Below are positions 1-13,800 of a DNA stretch of 64,000 nt, one piece after another (positions within the stretch are counted from its first letter, which is position 1; every line of letters begins with the position of its first letter). The notes beneath the pieces were generated by a model that made no database searches, had not been told where the DNA came from, and saw only the letters and a program-made list of their open reading frames with translations. A program made the translations under genes and the position numbers. The DNA comes from Diphasiastrum complanatum. Taxonomy: Eukaryota > Streptophyta > Lycopodiopsida > Lycopodiales > Lycopodiaceae. Where the stretch lies: NCBI GenBank assembly GCA_029204225.1, contig CM055101.1:59194094-59258093 (forward strand), in the 5' to 3' direction.

Positions 1-3000
1 TTGATACTGGGACTGGATAGAAAAGAATGGGCTGTTAAGCTGACTGTCGACACCTTGATGTTTTAAAATATGGTGCATGTAGACCATCACATTAGCTAAT
101 TTATGCAGATAAATTTCTTCTAAACGAATCTGCCAAAAATTAGAAAGTTTAAGTTGCTAGTTCAACAAGACTTCTGGGAAAGATGCAACGAGAAAGAAAT
201 GTTTGTTTTGCACTTGCCATTGGCAGCTAATACTGGAAAAAATAGACGATGCAGTAGTCAAAGAGATTTAAATTGCCTGAATTTTGCATGCTCTTCTTTT
301 GTACATCACTTTTTCTTTGTTCTTAAATGTGTGCAATTGGCTGATTGATGCTCTTTGTATTTCATTAATTTGTCAAGATTAATCCTACTTATTTTTACCA
401 TAAGTCACTCTCTAGGGAGAGTTTTGGAAATCAAGCTAGTTTTCACGAGAAGTCAATATCATGGTTGACAGCAAAATCCAAAGGTAGGAACCAGGTGATT
501 CATAATCTTGCATCAAGACTTGGTCTATTACTCGGTCAAACAACATGAGGCTGACACGAAACTAGATCCTCTGTCGTAGATAAGGTGCTTAAAGCAACCT
601 CTCTAATGTTTGTATAATCTTTTCTTAGACTAGGCTAATGCTGCAAGAGTACACCATGGTTTGCATTTTCCTACAACATATATCACCAATAATGGATGCA
701 CAAGCTTGTCTCCTGTTGTATGTATGTGGAGTAAAAATAAGACCTGATAAGCATTTAAAATACTACACAAATTTTCATGATATGGACAAATAATAAAAAG
801 ATGAGCAATGCAATTAGCTGCATATTGACATAGGAGGCCCTGCAAACTTGATACTCATGTTCTAAGTTTTGAATACCAATCAACTAGAGAAATGCTTGTG
901 TGCATGTGGTGTTGTAGAATCAAGAGGTATAGTTTGTGAATGTGCCATGTATTTAGCACATGAATGATTATAGACCTATTCGTTCAAGCCTATGAAGAAA
1001 CCTTTTTCTCTTAAATGTTCTTATTTGTATGGCAAATTGGAGTCAAGCCTAACCCCACGAAGAGGAGACCTACCAACTCATCACTTATTGGACAACATAG
1101 ACAACCTTTTTTGAATTATGTATTGCAAAATGGTTTGGATCACATATTAAGCTGCATCACATACGATTAATACCATTCTAGTTCAGAAATTGGTTGTATG
1201 AAATGTAAATTAATATTGCTCATACAATCAATTGCCTTCTAGGGCTGACATTGCAAACATTCCCAACACCATATACTAACGGTCACAACACGTCCCGTTG
1301 AAACTCCAGGAGGAGTAATCTTACAAGCTGGCTGTGACAAGTTCAATGATATCATGCATATACAATCTAACTCAGCCATATGCCCTATAGATATATAAAA
1401 AAGTGGGTGCACACTGCATATGGCAAGTACAACCTGGATTGATGAACAAATATTTGGTGGGCGCAAGGTGAAAATAGTAGGTGCTCATGGTAAGTGCAAC
1501 AAGCAAAAACTAAAAGCAGATGCTCATGGTAAGTGGAACAAGCTTAAACGAACAGATATATGTTGGAAGCTTTCTGTTGAACTTGCGCGTTTAAAGATCA
1601 TCAATGCCTGCCAACAAAACGATAATAAAATAATATAGATATTGGCGATAACTTGAAAAATGCTACATTTGGATAAGTATTAGACTAGTTTATGGTGAGA
1701 TAAAAAAATGCACCTAAACTCATGCCGTCAATGCCTACGTACGGTGACCAAAGTAAAGCAGGCATGGAGGAAATAAAGCTCTCCTGCTATAGGTTATAGG
1801 TAACCAGAAACAAAGGACATTCAGGAGCCAACCTTAGCATGTAAACAGTTGCTCTGTTAGGAGTTATATGTAACTAGATGCAAAGTGCATTCCCGAATAC
1901 GAGTAAACTGTAAAAGTAAGCATGTATACAGTTGGGTCTGCATGTACCTATATGTGAGTGGAAACATAGTGCATACCCAAGCACTCAAAGAAAACGCACG
2001 TTCTTAGGCCACACTAACAAAACTTCATATATGATATATCAAGCTTTGCGTTTGCTGGCCTCCATGAAGCTGCCGAGTTCTAGTTTCTCATGAGACCGAC
2101 TTAACAAGATAAAAGATGTGGAACTTCAATGTTAAGGGGGATGCCTGGCTAGATCTAAATGTTTTAGCCTATTCTCCATGAAGTAATGGCAGCCGCCACT
2201 TCATGAAACATTACTAATGATAAAACCCACAATTAATTGCTGCATACTAATGGTTAATAACTCTAGAATCCAGAAAGATATCAAACGACTGATGCCCCAA
2301 TAGGGTTGCAGCCTCAAGATTGGATATTCCGGTATCACATATGGCATTTGGAACAGAATCCGAGCAAACGAGTTTGAGCATTGTCATTCAAGAACCACTT
2401 CTATGAAAATGAACATGGAAGTTCTTGGATCAAGGCTTAGAGGAGCCAGAAAAAAGGAACGCAATAGCTAACTTAGTTATGGAACATGGCATAGGTGCGG
2501 CTGTTTGAAACTTGATTCAACTTAGTCTGTGTGCTATAAGGTTGTGTATGGGATTCAAGTTAAAGCTTTTTCTGCTACGCCTTCCCAATTTATATATCTT
2601 CGTCATTCGATTTTCCTCGTTGCTTTTATATTTGTGTTTTGGCGAGTGTATCTGCCTTCTCGCTCCCAGGGTAGCGTGGAGCTTGTACCCGCCTCTCGCA
2701 CGCTCCACTACCGCCCAGAGCGCCTTCTTACTTCCCAAGTTCCCAACATGTTCTCTGATCACTGTTCATCTGAAGCAGTTCTCTAGGGCTGACCTTGAAT
2801 CAACCCCTGGGCCCTTCCTCATCCTCCCACGGTCCGGTAGTCGCATGTCCGACTTCATCAGTCTCCTTTCTTGTGCAACGACAAAGATATTACCATTACG
2901 CTTTGCTTGTTAAGAGGTTATAATTTTGTGCGCACAATGTGTTTTTCTGGAGATGTTTTCTTCTGATCTGCTGAGTTTACTGGCTTCTTCCCTCGCATCT

Positions 3001-3500
3001 GTGATTATGGCGATTCAGTGCACCGGAACGATGTGGTTTGTTGTTTTCACGCAATTTTGCGGAAAAGTCTGTTGCAGACTTGTGTTTGTGTTTTTCATTC
3101 ACCAATTCAACAACCCACAACGCAGATCAGCTCCTTTCCGAGGGTTGTTACAACCCACGTCGCAAATCAAAGCCTCGCCACGATCCATCTCTTCCTCAGG
3201 GTCGTATCTGCGTTGTACGCCATCTGCCGCCGTTTCGGAAACGCCTCCGAAACGCCTGCATCTGCTCTTCTCAGCATTATTAAACAGGTTAATCTTGCTC
3301 ACTGCCTTAATTTAATCATTGTTATCGCATGTTTTTTGCTGAGGTGCATTGGAATCTGCAAATTCAGTATCAGACAAATTGCGGGTTAGTCTCTGCTTTC
3401 GAATCGGCTTAACTCTAACCCTCTTGGATACCACGAAGCCAACCGCGAGCGAAACTGCGCGCGGTTAAAAAGCCCAGTTTTGGCTATACCTCCTTGCGGA
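1..3500. other. Upstream intergenic DNA, no gene recognised
   Basis: About 3.5 kb of AT-rich sequence in which I find no convincing coding region. The open frames between 2512 and 3389 overlap one another on both strands and have no recognisable motif. The part from about 2640 to 3260 is richer in GC and contains short inverted words such as the repeated CGTTTCGGAAACG-like string near 3230-3260, which fits a promoter-proximal region more than a gene. Confidence 0.5.
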
Positions 3501-3522
3501 AAACTGCGCGCGAGACTGTGCG

Positions 3523-3529
3523 GTATAAG
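3523..3529 (+). promoter_or_regulatory. Candidate TATA box of the SUVR5-like gene
   Basis: A TATAAG string lies in a GC-rich context (GCGCGC words at 3440-3515), about 30 bases before a GA-rich leader and about 550 bases before the predicted start codon. A second TATA-like string (TTTATATAGC) lies near 3803-3812 and could be the real promoter. No transcription start can be fixed from sequence alone. Confidence 0.3.
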
Positions 3530-3559
3530 CGGTGGCCTCTGTGGAAGACCAGACAGACC

Positions 3560-3602
3560 TAGAGAGAGAGACGTAGAGAGAGAGCCAGAGAGAGAGAGAT
3601 AG
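3560..3602 (+). promoter_or_regulatory. GA-rich leader tract
   Basis: A run of interrupted GAGA repeats just after the candidate TATA box. GA-rich 5' leaders are common in plant genes. This one is followed at 3611 by an upstream ATG. It may be part of a 5'-UTR exon that is spliced to an acceptor near 4041 (pyrimidine-rich run ending in CCCAG). Confidence 0.35.
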
Positions 3603-3610
3603 AGGCAGCT

Positions 3611-3784
3611 ATGGAGGTCGAAGAAAAAGCGAATTTGTCTTTTATGATGAAGATGGAGGTGGGTGGGGGAGAGAAGGCTGTTGCATGCATCACATTCTCT
3701 ATGCAGATCGCCTTGGTGGCTGAGTTACAAGGCACGGTTGGGAGAAGCAGGGCTGGATTTGCATGCGATTGTATTTTGAGCTAA
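3611..3784 (+). CDS. Possible upstream ORF in the SUVR5-like leader
   Basis: A 57-codon frame starts at the ATG after the GA-rich leader. If an intron runs from a donor near 3656 (ATGGAG followed by GTGGGT) to the acceptor near 4041, the spliced frame stops after about 18 codons. Either form would be an upstream ORF that could lower translation of the main frame at 4075. There is no homology support, and if transcription starts at the TATA near 3803 this ORF is not transcribed at all. Confidence 0.2.
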   Translation: MEVEEKANLSFMMKMEVGGGEKAVACITFSMQIALVAELQGTVGRSRAGFACDCILS

Positions 3785-4074
3785 GGATCCAGGTGGGTTA
3801 GCTTTATATAGCCACCAAAGATTACCTTCTGTATGTGTTTGTATCTATTGGGTACCGATAAGAGGAGCTGATGCCAGAAATCGCAGGTGGGTAGGGGTTG
3901 ATCGGACATCTGTGTCCGCAAGTGCTGCTTTTTCTTAGACGAAATAGAATTTTGTTATCACAGAAGAATGTTTGTTGGTTTTCTTTTCATTCTCAAAGGG
4001 AAATTTCTGCTAGGCTCTTATGATGGCTGCTCATTTTCCCAGGAAGTGTAAATTAAGAGTTTCGCAGCAGCAGC

Positions 4075-4881
4075 ATGGCTTCTACTGCTGATATAGGCAG
4101 TTCCTCTCACCAGCGCCCTCAAGATTTGTTTGTCGGTCACTCTGCTGCCACTAGTTCCTCCGATGCGAGGCAGCTGCCGGCAGTAGATGGCGCTGTCATG
4201 ATGACTTCGTGCGGACAAGTGTCCCAGAGCTTAGAGGGCGCTTCAGTCGAGCAAGGGTTTCTCTCAGGTTTAATTTCCTCAGACGATTGCGATCTGAGCG
4301 ACTTTGATCCCACGCTGGCAGGCATACGCTCCTTCCGAGAGCTGCTCAACTTTGGAGTTCCGGATGATGAAAACAGAGACCATGCGTTTTCTGAGACTGC
4401 AGGCGGCCCAGATGCTCCTGGACGCGCTCAACAAGGTCAAAGATCAGTGATCCCAGTAGGTTTTGGATTTAGGGGAAACCAGGGCGGAGTTGTATCTGCA
4501 GAAATGTGTGCGAATGGGGTAGTAGGCTGTCCTTCAAAGGAGCAATTCGAAGGAGCAAGAGCGAAGGAAGCCACAGAAGACTGGAGAGGTTGGAGATATG
4601 GATTGCAAGGTGGAAACAGTGAGCAGAAGGCCGAGCAAAGGCAGCAGATTTTGCGGACTCAGATGCATGCAAACTGTGAAGGATCTAAAAGGGCTGATAT
4701 TGGACTGCCATCTGGTAGCAGCTCTCTTGATCAACCATCAATTGTGGTCCAGCTGAACATGAAAGGTGAAGTCAGCAGCTGCTTAGAATTTGAGAATGAC
4801 ATTCCCAACAGCATTGCGATGCCACGCCAGGAAGAACAGTACTCTAGAAAACGAAAAACTGGAGTTCCAGTTTGGGTAAAG
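4075..4881 (+). CDS. SUVR5: SUVR5-like exon 1 (residues 1-269)
   Basis: Start chosen at [10 protein letters not shown] because it is the first in-frame ATG after a pyrimidine-rich run and the frame stays open from there. The N-terminal part is acidic and Ser-rich and probably unstructured. It ends in [11 protein letters not shown], after which the GTGTGA donor is used, so that TGG AGG of exon 2 restores the conserved VWVKWRGKWQ motif of plant SUVR5. Phase 0. Confidence 0.85.
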
Positions 4882-7800
4882 GTGTGAATTTTTATTTTAC
4901 TTTTTATCTTCCCTTCACCTTACTCTACTGCAGCATGCGAAACATCTCAAATTGCAATCTTTTTGTGCTTTGAAAATGTGGGCAAAGGGAAAAGCTTGGA
5001 TTGCATAGGTCCCTATAAATTTTAGTTGCCAAAAGATGGTTTCAACACCAAGTGGACTTTTTTGAACGAACAAGCTTGGCAATATAGTCAGCAACATTGT
5101 TTGAAGTATCACATTTTTGCAATAGTACTTTGTTTTTTCCGCCATGTCCCTCACAAAAGGAAATTATGCATTAATATGTTTTGACTGAACATTATAAGTA
5201 GAATTTCTGGCTAAAAAATTGCATATTAGCAATCTCAATCTATCCTTACACATTTCTGTTGAGAACCAACATCAGAACACAACCTCTGCAACCATGCTAC
5301 TTCATAAGTAACTGCTCACGCACTTAGTACAACCACTTAGCTGATTAGCATGCATGATAAAACTGTGGCCTCTCCCTCCTCATTGCCTTCCAAATTGGCT
5401 TTGCTGCACCAATTTGTTGTTATACTCGTCAAGTGAATCATTCCTTTTTAAATAACATTTGTGTCTTTGGGATTCAGCTTGCATAAATTTATGCAATTTG
5501 TTGAGCTCTGGAATCTGGCTGGAAGATTCAACTTTTTCCATTGGTCGTTTGCTGTAGGAGATAGTAGAACTGGCCATCTGCTGCTATTTATATGAAGCAG
5601 TTCTTGCCCACGTGAGCCTACAGGTTTCTGCATCATGTGGAAGTTGGCTGTAAGGGTTTTCCAACTAGAATCTTCCAGGAAGTTACGTGGGGCTGTTGCA
5701 TGTAGGCAGCAGCTATAGAGACAAAAACCATTCCTTCTTAAATTCTCTTTGTGCTAGTTGCCATCCGCCCTTGCTCATTAGTGCTTATTAAGGATAGAAG
5801 ACACTCTTCTGATGGAACTTCTCCTGCCTAGCAAAGGCCTTCAATGTCTATAAGGTTTTTGTTCATCTTTGGCAGACTATATTTTTTATGGACAAGATCT
5901 TGCAATTGAAAATTCTGATTGGAGCTTCATTTCTTGGTGGATTTTGCAGTGGAGGGGAAAATGGCAGGCATGTATCCAATGTTGCATCAACGACTGCTCT
6001 GCAGCAACAATGAAAGCTATGCCGACTTACAGTAAAAAGAAATATATTGTAGCTTACTTTCCAGCCACTCGCATGTATTCTTGGATAGATACTCAACATG
6101 TATGTGCAATTTCTGAGAATCCAGAACCACTTGCTGGTGGTTCTCATGAGAGTGCAAGGGAATCCGTCAAAGATATTGATATGCCAAGACGTGGCATGCT
6201 AAGAAGCGTAGCAGCAACTATGTGCGATATTAGTGATCGTCTTCCAATTAAGGTGTGGTTTTAGGGCCTCGAGTTCGAATTTGCAACCTTCGCAGCTCTT
6301 GACCCTTTGGATGAAAATAAAATACTTTCCTAAGTTGAATAAATATTTAGCTATGCATTCTACACCCAAGAGTGACCAGGAAGATTTAACCCTCTTGCTC
6401 ATGAGAATGGTCGAGTAGCCCTGTACTGCTTCTGCTTATGTGATGCAACAATCCTCTATTGAACTCATCTTTTTTACTTTGAAGCTCAGTATGGAAAATT
6501 TGTCTCAGACAGAACTGACAATTTGCTTGTTATGATGCATATTATAACTTTGGATATGCATCGGAAAAAAATTTATTTGCTTGTCTTTATGAAGATCATT
6601 CTTGATATTCAGCCTTATAGTTGCTTCTTGGGGATTTGCTAGCCAGGCAGTGATTGAAACTGCTCAAGATGCTGGAGTTTGGAAATCATTTGCCAAGGAG
6701 GCAGTACAATCAAAGGAGTATTCAGACATCGGCAAGTTACTCATCAGGCTTTTTGGAGTAAGTTGATATACTTTGTTCACACTATCCTGCTTCTCATGTT
6801 GACTTCATCCATAATTTCTAATTTTCACTTATTTGATCCAAAAAGTCATCTTGAATGAGATGTGCTTCTTTTGGAATTTAGATATGTAAATAGTCACTCT
6901 GATAGCAAGGTAACTTTTGTATTTTGAGGGACTCCACACGTACTGATGGTCTGGAAGGGGCACTGTCTAGATGATTGTTAGGAAATATTTGAAGTCATCG
7001 TGGGTGAATAACTCCTTCAGCAGATGGAAAAAGGATTGTGAGAATGCCGAATCTGCCTCTTCAATTGAAAAATTGAACAAGGTAGTCATCTTGTGCTTTT
7101 GTGTGAATACTATTTGTGTGAGACGTATGCTGACATCAAATGTCATCAACCACAAATTTGTGAAGAATATTAATCACTTTTTGAATTCTTTCCTGGAGGA
7201 ACTTTCGTCTCTAAGCTTCTGGCATTACGTATTGACACCTTTGTGCTTTTGAGTTTTTTTTTTATGATAGGAGTTGATAAACGCAATTCTATGGGAAGAA
7301 GTTGCTTTGCTCTGGGATAAACCTGAGCAGTCAACTTTAGGTTCCGAATGGAAGGATTGGAAGGAGGCTGTTTTTGTGGGTGGTGTAGAGGTCGGAAATG
7401 GCGGGAAAGTCACGACATTTAAGACTGTATCAGCTCCAGACCTTGCTGATTCAAATTTACAAAATAGTCCAAATGGAAGCCTCATAAGACGCAGGAAGGA
7501 ACCACCAATGCAACAAGCCTGGCCTTGCAATGGAGTCGATAGCACAAAATTTGAGCTAAGTAGAAAGCGTTCCAAGCTTGAGATTCGTCGCCGCGTTCCA
7601 TATCCTGTCTCTGATACAGAGCCAGCGATGGAAAGGCATGACCAGCCTCTGTCAGGTGTTTCCACTTCTCAATCAGCTTCCATGATGTCCTTGCCTGCAA
7701 AACAATCAAAAAATGAAACACAGAAAGATGACATTATGCATTCACCATATTTTAAGCAGACTAGAGAATTAGGAGCAGATGATTTAATACCCTCTTCAGT

Positions 7801-10800
7801 TAATGCAGAACATTCAAGCACGATTGCAGCCAAAGATTCTGCTGTAACTAGTTTTCAAGAAGGCATTCCAGAAAATAGTAACTTGGCTCTTCCTATTACT
7901 CCAACTAGCAGGAGATTATCAATGAATGGTAGGTTTTGCCTGGCTTTTGTTGCCCACAAGAACAGACAATGCACTCGGTTTGCAAATGAAGGCTCCTTAT
8001 ATTGCTGTAAACACTTGAATTTTGCAACTAATGAAGCTTCTGAAAAGTCTGAGAAGGTAAAGTATTTATCTGGCCAGCTTCGAGGAGACAATGCATCGTA
8101 TAAATCTCCTGCACTTTCATTTCCAAGAACGTCATATGAGTGTAGAGATATTTGTCGTGCAATGACCAAGTATGGAAGGCGATGTGCTTTTAAGGTGATT
8201 AAGGGTTCTATTCACTGCAAGAGGCATTCTGTCCAGAATGATGCAATCTGCAGTGGGGAAGATGTTATGGTTCTAGGTGACGGAGAGAAGCCCGTGACCC
8301 AAGCCATTGAAATCTGTCCTGCAAATGTAGAGCCTGGTGCGCTCTCTTTCCCGACAGCATCAATTGGACCCGGGAGTTTGACAACCTCAATAGAAAGGAA
8401 ACTGTCAAACTGGCGGCGTTGTATTGGCTGGTGTAAACGCAACGGTGAACAATGCTCACATAGGGCAAAAGTTGGTACACTATATTGTAAAAAGCATTTG
8501 TGGTTGGCAAAAATCTCTGTAGATGCTAGTTCTCAGAGATTCCAGCTTCAGGAGACTACATCTAATGCAGATGAAGACAAATTATCAAGATCCAAATTTA
8601 TGTTGGATAATTATTTGAAAACAGCCCTTGCCCTTAATGACAGGGCAGATAGGGATGAAACTGGGGTGAAATCCAAAAAAGAACTAGCCGATAAAGTTCT
8701 TGCTGAGGCTTCCAAAGACATGGTAGTTGCAAGAATTCTTCTAAGGTTGGTAGTGCAACAAAAGCTAAACCTTGAAGCAGTTTTTGGTCTACAGAATTCA
8801 AAGGATCTGAGAAACTCTGAAGCCATTGTCAGAAGTGGAAATTCTCAAGAACATGAAATTGCTCATCTCTCTATTGCAGATGAATTGAAAACTGAGACAA
8901 AATCTGGGCCACATATTAACTGCTCAGATGTAAGAATGTTAGATCAGGATCTGAATCGTTGTAATAATCAGGCTGATAAACTTAAATGCAGCATATGTAT
9001 CGAGGAATTCATGGAACTAGTAAGCCTTGGATGCCATTGGAAGACTTCGCATTATAAAGAAGCTCAATGTTTTCTAAAAGGTTACATATGTAGGGTTTGT
9101 GGCCAAGAATTGACCAGTAAACCTGCAATTGACAGGCATTGGAAAGCTCAACATGAAGGTTTACTACAAACACCTGCCATGCCTATTTGCATGGTTTGTG
9201 ATGGAAATTTTATTGATTTTGACATCTTATGGGAGCATGTTGTGTCTATTCATTCTGATCATCTCAGTGGAGCACCTACAGCCTCATCACTACCAGCTAT
9301 ACCTAGCACCTCGCAAGATGTTAACGATGCTATATGCAGTCCAGCAGCAAATGTGCTTACAGCCGTTTGCAAAGGTGATGCCCAAGATATCTTGACTGGT
9401 GTTTCAAATTCTAATCTACCTGTTGCATCCATCCCTTCCAAGGTTGAAGGTGATATTTTAAAATTTAAATGCAAGTTTTGTGGAAAAAGATTTCGGATAC
9501 TTCCAGATTTGGGAAGGCACCATCAGGCAGAACATATGACCTCGAATCCACCAGGATGTCAGACAAAAAAGGGGAAGCATTATCAACGAAGTTTCTTGAA
9601 TCTGCACAATACAGAATCTTCTGGAACAATGCTTTTAGCACCTTCTGCAGGAAGGTGGAAAAAGCGTAGTAAAGTTGTGAAGGACGGATTGAATTCGTTA
9701 CTACGAATTAAAGCTGCAGTGCAGAGTCTAAAACAGCAAAATCAGACAAAGAACACAAACAAGGAAATATGTGAGAGTTCAGTTTCTCCTAATGATGGCC
9801 ACGGATTTTTAGGCAATGGATTATTGCTGTGGAGTGGGCCAAGATTAACTGGCTCACCTAGTGATGATGATATTTTATCTGTTGCCAATTCTGTTTGCTG
9901 TATAGTTCGCCTTTGTAGTCTTCTAGAGAGCAAGTACGAGACTTTGCCGCATGAATTTTCTGAAAAAGCTTTTGAGCTTTGCAGAGGAGCGATGTTAACA
10001 TTGGACTGGATTAAAGAAGGTTTTGTTTGTCCAAACGGATGCAAAAAGCATGGAAACCCACTTGACTTAGCTGCAGTCTTCAATGCAACACCAGCTGATA
10101 TGGCCGAAGGAAATTTTGGGTCCTTGCAAGAAAAGCTAAGCTCTGATGCCTTTCCAGTGTCTAATACTCATGCAAACTCTGTGAAGGTAATCTGCGAAGA
10201 TGTAAGTTCTGGACAGGAATCAGTTCCAGTCCCTTGTGTGGTGGATGAAGATCTGATAAAATCATGTAACTGCGCAAGTTGCAAAGAAGGGAATGCCAGT
10301 CAAATGGATGCTTCAAATCCATGGGAGACTTTTTCGTACATCACCAGACGTCTACTAAAACCTTCTTTGGGACTTGATACTAAGGTAAGGTTGCTTCCTT
10401 GATTCTTAAGACATTTTCTGAGTTTCCATGCTGTATTTCTATTTTCTTCAAAATTTTAGCTGAGTATCTCCACAAATTTGGGTGTATTTGTTTTCACAAT
10501 TTCAGTAAAGTGCTATCGTGCTTTGTGAGTTACATAGTGGCAAAATTTTGGAACTACTTACCACTCTTTAGAATTGGTTCAAACTTGCAATTTTGTTGGT
10601 GGTCAGAAACAAATGGTCCCAACATAATTTTTCTTCAAGAATGTTCTTCATCTTGAACTTCTAGACAATGTAGCTAATGCCATCTATCTTGCTAGCTTCA
10701 TGAAGCAGGCTCTAAAAAATATTAGACATGATTAGATTCAGAAAGGTAAAAGAAGGTAAACTAAGGTTTGGACCCGATCTCGGATATTATGCCACTTGAT

Positions 10801-13800
10801 AAATACCCTCAACTTCTAACTTTGAATCTATCATACACCACTGTTCTAGCCCTTGTCCAAGATCAACTTGGCACCTTCACAAGATCCTTTCGCAAAAAGT
10901 TACAAGCTAATTCTCCACAAGTTGCTCTACACAACTGTAAAGCCCAATACAACCACCTGGATAGGAGATAAGCATGCAAGAGAACGGGTTGTGGCAAGAA
11001 CCACTCAACCAACGGTCTGAAAGGTTAGACGCCCCCAAGCTGATCCGGATCTATATAAGATAGTATGGTAGCTAGACAATAGAGAGGTTGATTGATTGTC
11101 GATACTCAAAATATGTTGACATGAAAGGTATCAGGGCATAGATATACTCTCCCAAACCCTAGCCTCCATATGACATGTAGATTGTTTTTTCAGGATAATC
11201 CATCTCCACGCATGGCTATAGTACCCAATATAGGCAATTATCCACACCACTCTCGCATGAGACAACGCCTTAACCAAATAGGATGATAAGGCCTATTTTG
11301 ATTTAAGGTTGCCATATGGTATAGGCTAGGCCCTTATACCCAACCATACACATTCAAGGACATAACAACGACTTTTTGAAAAAATTTGTTTGCTATGGTT
11401 GTCATCCTCATAACGATAGCTCTCCATTAGTACCAACTACAACCTGAAAAGAACTGTATTCACAGGTGATCGCCCACTTTCAAGATTGAGGTGCTTATTC
11501 AAGGATATGATGAAGCTCTGATACCATGTTGAAACCTGTAGATCATCCTATCTAGCATCATAACTGTGATAGATGACAATAAACATGTCAATTGCATAAT
11601 ACAAATCATTCAGATACACGGAGAGTCAAGAAAGTTAGCAAATACATAGAAAGCTCCTTGACCAAGAGAGATGGATTCCAACAAGTAAACAATCAATTAG
11701 TTGGAGGGCGTGGAAACCCCTCAAGATCTAGGTGGTCTTGGGTGCTACATGTACAACATAATTTTTGGGATACCTGAGGTGTCTTAGTAGATATTCAGCT
11801 CCAGGCCCTTTGTGGGCTTTGTGTTCTACTTTGCCCTACGCGTTAAATGTGCATAAGAGGGGTTCACATTGAATTTATCTAAATACCCCAATAGCATATG
11901 CACACCTTACAAGTTACAATTATACAAGGCCAAAAGGGGTAAAGATGGCATTTATTTCAACACAACTCTCTCACACCTCAACATTCCTTTCTTCTATATC
12001 TCTTCTCTAAGATTTCTCTCTCCACTCTCTTGGCCTTTTAAATTTCTAACATCTAACTTCTGAAATCTCTCTCTCTCTCTTATGATGATGAGAAGGGGAG
12101 GAAGGGGAGGGATTCCCCCCCCCGCTCATGCAACCATCCGTGCTGCTCATAGTTGGCCTGATTTTTGGAGATTCACCTGCCACTCTCATAGTGGCGGCTT
12201 TAGTGTTGTGAATTATCTCTTGGGATCACCTCCTTTCATTCTATTCATCTCAAATTTTCATATCTCCACCATCACTCTTTCAGACGACTCATGCCTCTCT
12301 TTTATCTTGGCCACATCATACCACCTACTTCATACCCTTCTTCTAATCCTCATTAAGCACCAAAATACATTTTTGATAAGACATACATTCCCTAGTACCA
12401 AGAATCTCTTACGACCTTACTCCATCATTTTCCCCATAATATACCTCTTGAATCTCAAGCTACTTTCCTCACCACTACTTTACGCACGGCTGCCCCCATA
12501 GCTTTTCCATTCAATCGATCTCATCCCAAAACCTCATCTGGATCAGCTAAACAACCCTGGTATGATGTCGAGTGTCATTATTACCATGCACCCAAAGTAC
12601 AAGAGCAAGAGAAAGCTAGAACTATTGAGTTCCTACCCTTGATTGATTCCACGGATGAGGAGCTTAGTCCAGAGTCCTGTGAGCCTGAAGAGCAAGTGCA
12701 ACAACAGGAATCTGAACATGCTAGTTCGAGACCTCAATTTGGCCAAGTACAAGAGGGCGGAATTGGAGAGAACTAGAAGACTAGGACAATACCATGGGAT
12801 ACGTGGTCACCATCCACATTGCCTACCACTAGGAAGAAGCTACCAAAGTGGTATTGGAAAACAATCAAAGAGGGCCACATGATGGAAGAAGGAGAGATTA
12901 GTGAACAAGGTGCTTGAATATCTCTTAGGTCTCATGAGAGACAAGAGATTAGCTTTGCTCTTATGTCCACAATTCTAGAAGCAGACGAGCCACAGTTCTT
13001 TCACAAAGCTGTGAACAAAAAGGTATGGCAAAAACCATGCATATGACTCCATTGTGAAGAATGACACTACATTGTGAAAAGGGAAGCAACTGATAGGTTG
13101 CAAGTGGGTGTATCAGACCAAGTTTCATGCTAATGGAACAATAGACAAGTACAAGGCAAGGTTGGTGGCGAAAGGCTACGCCCAACAAGAGGGGCTAGAC
13201 TATGATGAGACGTTCGCACATGTTGCTAAGATGACACCTATTAGAACCGTATTGGCCTTAACCTCCCATCAAATGGATGTCAAGAGTGCCTTTCTCAATG
13301 GGCAACTTTAGGAGGAGGTTTATATGGAGCAACCGCAGGGATTTGTGATAACAGACAAAGAGCATCTGGTTTGCAAGCTTAGAAAGCCTTGTATGGGCTC
13401 AAAGTAGGCGCCAAGGGCTTGGTATAGCTCGAATTGACAAGGTCTTTGCAAAGCAAGGGTTTGAGAAGAGTAAGGGTGATTGCAATTTGTATGTCTTCAA
13501 GGAAGGTGAAGACTTTGTTGTTGTTGAGCTCTATGTGGATGACTTACTCATCACCGGAAGCAATAATAAGCTTATTGCTTGTGTTAAGAAGAATCTTTCT
13601 TGTGAGTTTGAGATGAAAGCTTTGAGCTTGCTACACTGTTGCCCAGGAGTTGAGGTTTGGGCAAGGGAAGCGCTGTCTTTTTATCTCTCAAGCAAAGTAT
13701 GATGAATTCCAAGACCTAGCTATGGAGTATCTTAACCATAGTTGCAGCGAATCGCGATTCACTGGGATTGCGATTCTTGAACCGCGATTCTGATAGTGAA

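Noticed and set aside
2512..3389. A small secreted or membrane protein gene upstream of SUVR5
   Set aside because: Several overlapping frames exist on both strands, with no conserved motif or consistent coding bias.
6971..7252. A separate small gene starting at the ATG at 6971
   Set aside because: The ATG follows a splice acceptor, and the 37 codons continue the SUVR5 frame in phase with exons 3 and 5.
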